Shown piece by piece: positions 62,726-64,000 of a DNA stretch of 64,000 nucleotides; positions within the stretch are counted from its first letter, which is position 1; each line of letters begins with the position of its first letter. The stretch comes from Sphingomonas ginsengisoli An et al. 2013 (lineage in GTDB: Bacteria > Pseudomonadota > Alphaproteobacteria > Sphingomonadales > Sphingomonadaceae). The translations under genes were made by a program, and so were the position numbers. A model generated the notes under the pieces. That model was not told where the DNA came from and searched no databases. It saw nothing but the letters and a program-made list of their open reading frames with translations. The stretch covers positions 2,870,501-2,934,500 of the forward strand of contig NZ_CP045434.1 in NCBI RefSeq assembly GCF_009363895.1, read 5' to 3'.

Positions 62726-64000
62726 TCAGCCGAGGCTGACGAAACTGTCGAGGACGCGCTTGCGGCCGGCGTGCTCGAAATCGATCTCGAGCTTGTTGCC
62801 CTCGATGACGGCGATGGTGCCGTAGCCGAACTTGCCGTGGAACACGCGCTGGCCGAGCGAGAGGTCGTCGCGGCCCTTGTTGCCGAGGCTGACCGCGCTG
62901 GCGCGGACCTCGACCGGCGGACGGGCGCTGTGCGCCGGGCGGCCGCTGCGGTCGTCGAGCTGGGCGCGGAAGTCGGAGGCGGCGCGCTGGAAACCGGGAC
63001 CGCGGGTGCTCGCGCGGGCGACGTGGGCGAAGGGGTCGCTATGTTCGCTCCACTGGGCTCGCCACAGCGACTCGCCGCCGGTCATGGTGGTTTCCTGCTC
63101 GACATGGTCGGCGGGAAGCTCGGCGATGAAGCGGCTGGGAATCGAGCTTGTCCACTGGCCGTAGATGCGGCGGTTGGCGGCGTGGAAGATGGTGGCGCTG
63201 CGCCGCGCGCGGGTGATCGCGACATAGGCCAAGCGGCGTTCTTCCTCGAGGCTGGCGAGTCCGCCTTCGTCGATCGCGCGCTGCGAGGGGAAGACGCCCT
63301 CTTCCCAGCCGGCGAGGTAGACCATCGGGAATTCGAGGCCCTTGGCGGCGTGGATGGTCATGATGGTCACCTTGGGCTCACCACGCGCGGCGTCATTGTC
63401 CATCACCAGGCTGACATGCTCGAGGAAGGCGGGGAGGCTTTCATATTCCTCCATCGCACGGGCAAGTTCGGCGAGGTTTTCGAGCCGGCCAGCGGCCTCG
63501 GCCGAACGTTCGGCCTGGAGCATGGCAGTGTAGCCCGATTCCTCGAGCATGAGCCGGGCGATCTCGGCGTGGGGGGCGGCGCGGTTGGCGCCGGTCTCGG
63601 CGGGCAGGTTGGCGCCGTCGGTCGCGGTCGACAGGTGCATCTGCCGCCAGCGGGCGAAGTCCCCGACGAAGCGGCCGAGGCTGCGGCGGGCCTGGGGGGT
63701 CATCTCGTCCGAATCGAGCATCTGCGCGGCCGCCAAGAGTAGCGGCAGCTGGGCGGCGCGGGCGTGGCGGTGGATCGCCGCCACCGCCTTGTCGCCCAAT
63801 CCGCGCTTGGGGGTGTTGACGATCCGCTCGAAGGCGAGGTCGTCGGCGGGGGACTGGATCAGGCGGAGGTAGGCGAGCGCGTCGCGGATCTCGGCGCGCT
63901 CGTAGAAGCGGAAACCGCCGACGATCTGGTAGGGGAGGCCAATCGCGATGAAGCGTTCCTCGAACTCGCGGGTCTGGAACTGGGCGCGGACGAGGATGGC
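62726..64000 (-). CDS. uvrD: ATP-dependent DNA helicase UvrD/PcrA, C-terminal part
   Basis: The last 424 codons of a superfamily 1A helicase; the N-terminal Walker motifs lie beyond the right edge. Seen: RAQFQTREFEERFIAIGLPYQIVGG (motif IV region), FYERAEIRDALAYLRLI, KRGLGDKAV, motif V TIHAAKGLEFPMVYLAGWEEGVFPS (partly quoted), motif VI EEERRLAYVAITRARR, and the C-terminal Tudor-like segment VFHGKFGYGTIAVIEGNKLEIDF that binds RNA polymerase in UvrD/PcrA. Roles: mismatch and nucleotide excision repair, and removing stalled polymerases. Confidence 0.94.
   Translation of the reverse strand, partial: AILVRAQFQTREFEERFIAIGLPYQIVGGFRFYERAEIRDALAYLRLIQSPADDLAFERIVNTPKRGLGDKAVAAIHRHARAAQLPLLLAAAQMLDSDEMTPQARRSLGRFVGDFARWRQMHLSTATDGANLPAETGANRAAPHAEIARLMLEESGYTAMLQAERSAEAAGRLENLAELARAMEEYESLPAFLEHVSLVMDNDAARGEPKVTIMTIHAAKGLEFPMVYLAGWEEGVFPSQRAIDEGGLASLEEERRLAYVAITRARRSATIFHAANRRIYGQWTSSIPSRFIAELPADHVEQETTMTGGESLWRAQWSEHSDPFAHVARASTRGPGFQRAASDFRAQLDDRSGRPAHSARPPVEVRASAVSLGNKGRDDLSLGQRVFHGKFGYGTIAVIEGNKLEIDFEHAGRKRVLDSFVSLG

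Overview
This window is a GC-rich (about two thirds G+C), gene-dense, chromosomal stretch from an alphaproteobacterium, most likely a member of the Sphingomonadales (Sphingomonas-like). The reasons are a complete dcw cluster with MraZ and FtsA/FtsZ in alphaproteobacterial style, a PhyR/NepR/EcfG general stress response locus with a PhyP-type kinase-like protein, GANTC methylation motifs clustered before ftsZ, a DUF6356-type protein, and a palindromic repeat of a type I associate with sphingomonad genomes. I see no rRNA, tRNA, CRISPR array, transposase or prophage gene. Nearly everything is core-genome housekeeping.

Layout. 1-3439 (minus): a DUF418 membrane protein (cut by the window edge), a small membrane protein, purL, and a lipoprotein with its own terminator. 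3561-4444 (plus): two small envelope genes. 4445-23502 (plus): a control region with five CCCAT/TGGG repeats (MraZ operator) and one DnaA box, then mraZ-rsmH-ftsL-ftsI-murE-murF-mraY-murD-ftsW-murG-murC-murB-ddl-ftsQ-ftsA-ftsZ, mostly with 1-4 bp start/stop overlaps. murD carries an apparent one-base frameshift. Three copies of a palindromic element sit between murE and murF, inside murD and in the 5' end of murB. 23590-36858 (plus apart from one rcnB-like gene): TPR/SPOR protein, dgt, DUF1800/DUF1501 pair, doxX, argS, two SPOR proteins, nagZ, scpA, scpB, tatABC. 36859-40894: the general stress response locus, namely phyP and nepR (minus) divergent from phyR, an unlisted 47-residue membrane peptide gene and ecfG (plus). 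EcfG-type promoters (GGAAC-N16/17-CGTT) are visible here, including one on the minus strand downstream of phyP that points at a two-hairpin, C-rich-loop segment: a candidate stress-induced small RNA.

40984-49892: a small conserved protein, glnE, bcp, sdhB, a membrane-anchored unknown, a PaaI-type thioesterase, zapE and rnr. 49934-64000: di-haem cytochrome c, a Lys-rich small protein, rsmD, an rluB-like pseudouridine synthase, a single-domain response regulator, a Rieske oxygenase, an AmpG-like permease, folC-accD-pyrF-lapA (without the trp genes often found between pyrF and accD), a serine beta-lactamase-like hydrolase, a hemerythrin-like protein, a DUF6356-like protein, an L,D-transpeptidase, a monothiol glutaredoxin and the 3' part of uvrD.

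How it works together. The dominant theme is the cell envelope: peptidoglycan precursor synthesis and septation (dcw), septal peptidoglycan binding (three SPOR proteins), recycling (nagZ, AmpG), crosslinking (L,D-transpeptidase), protein export (Tat) and a penicillin-recognising hydrolase. The second theme is the general stress response: the PhyR-NepR-EcfG switch lies in the window, and promoter-like sites suggest that the L,D-transpeptidase and the hemerythrin-like protein are among its targets.
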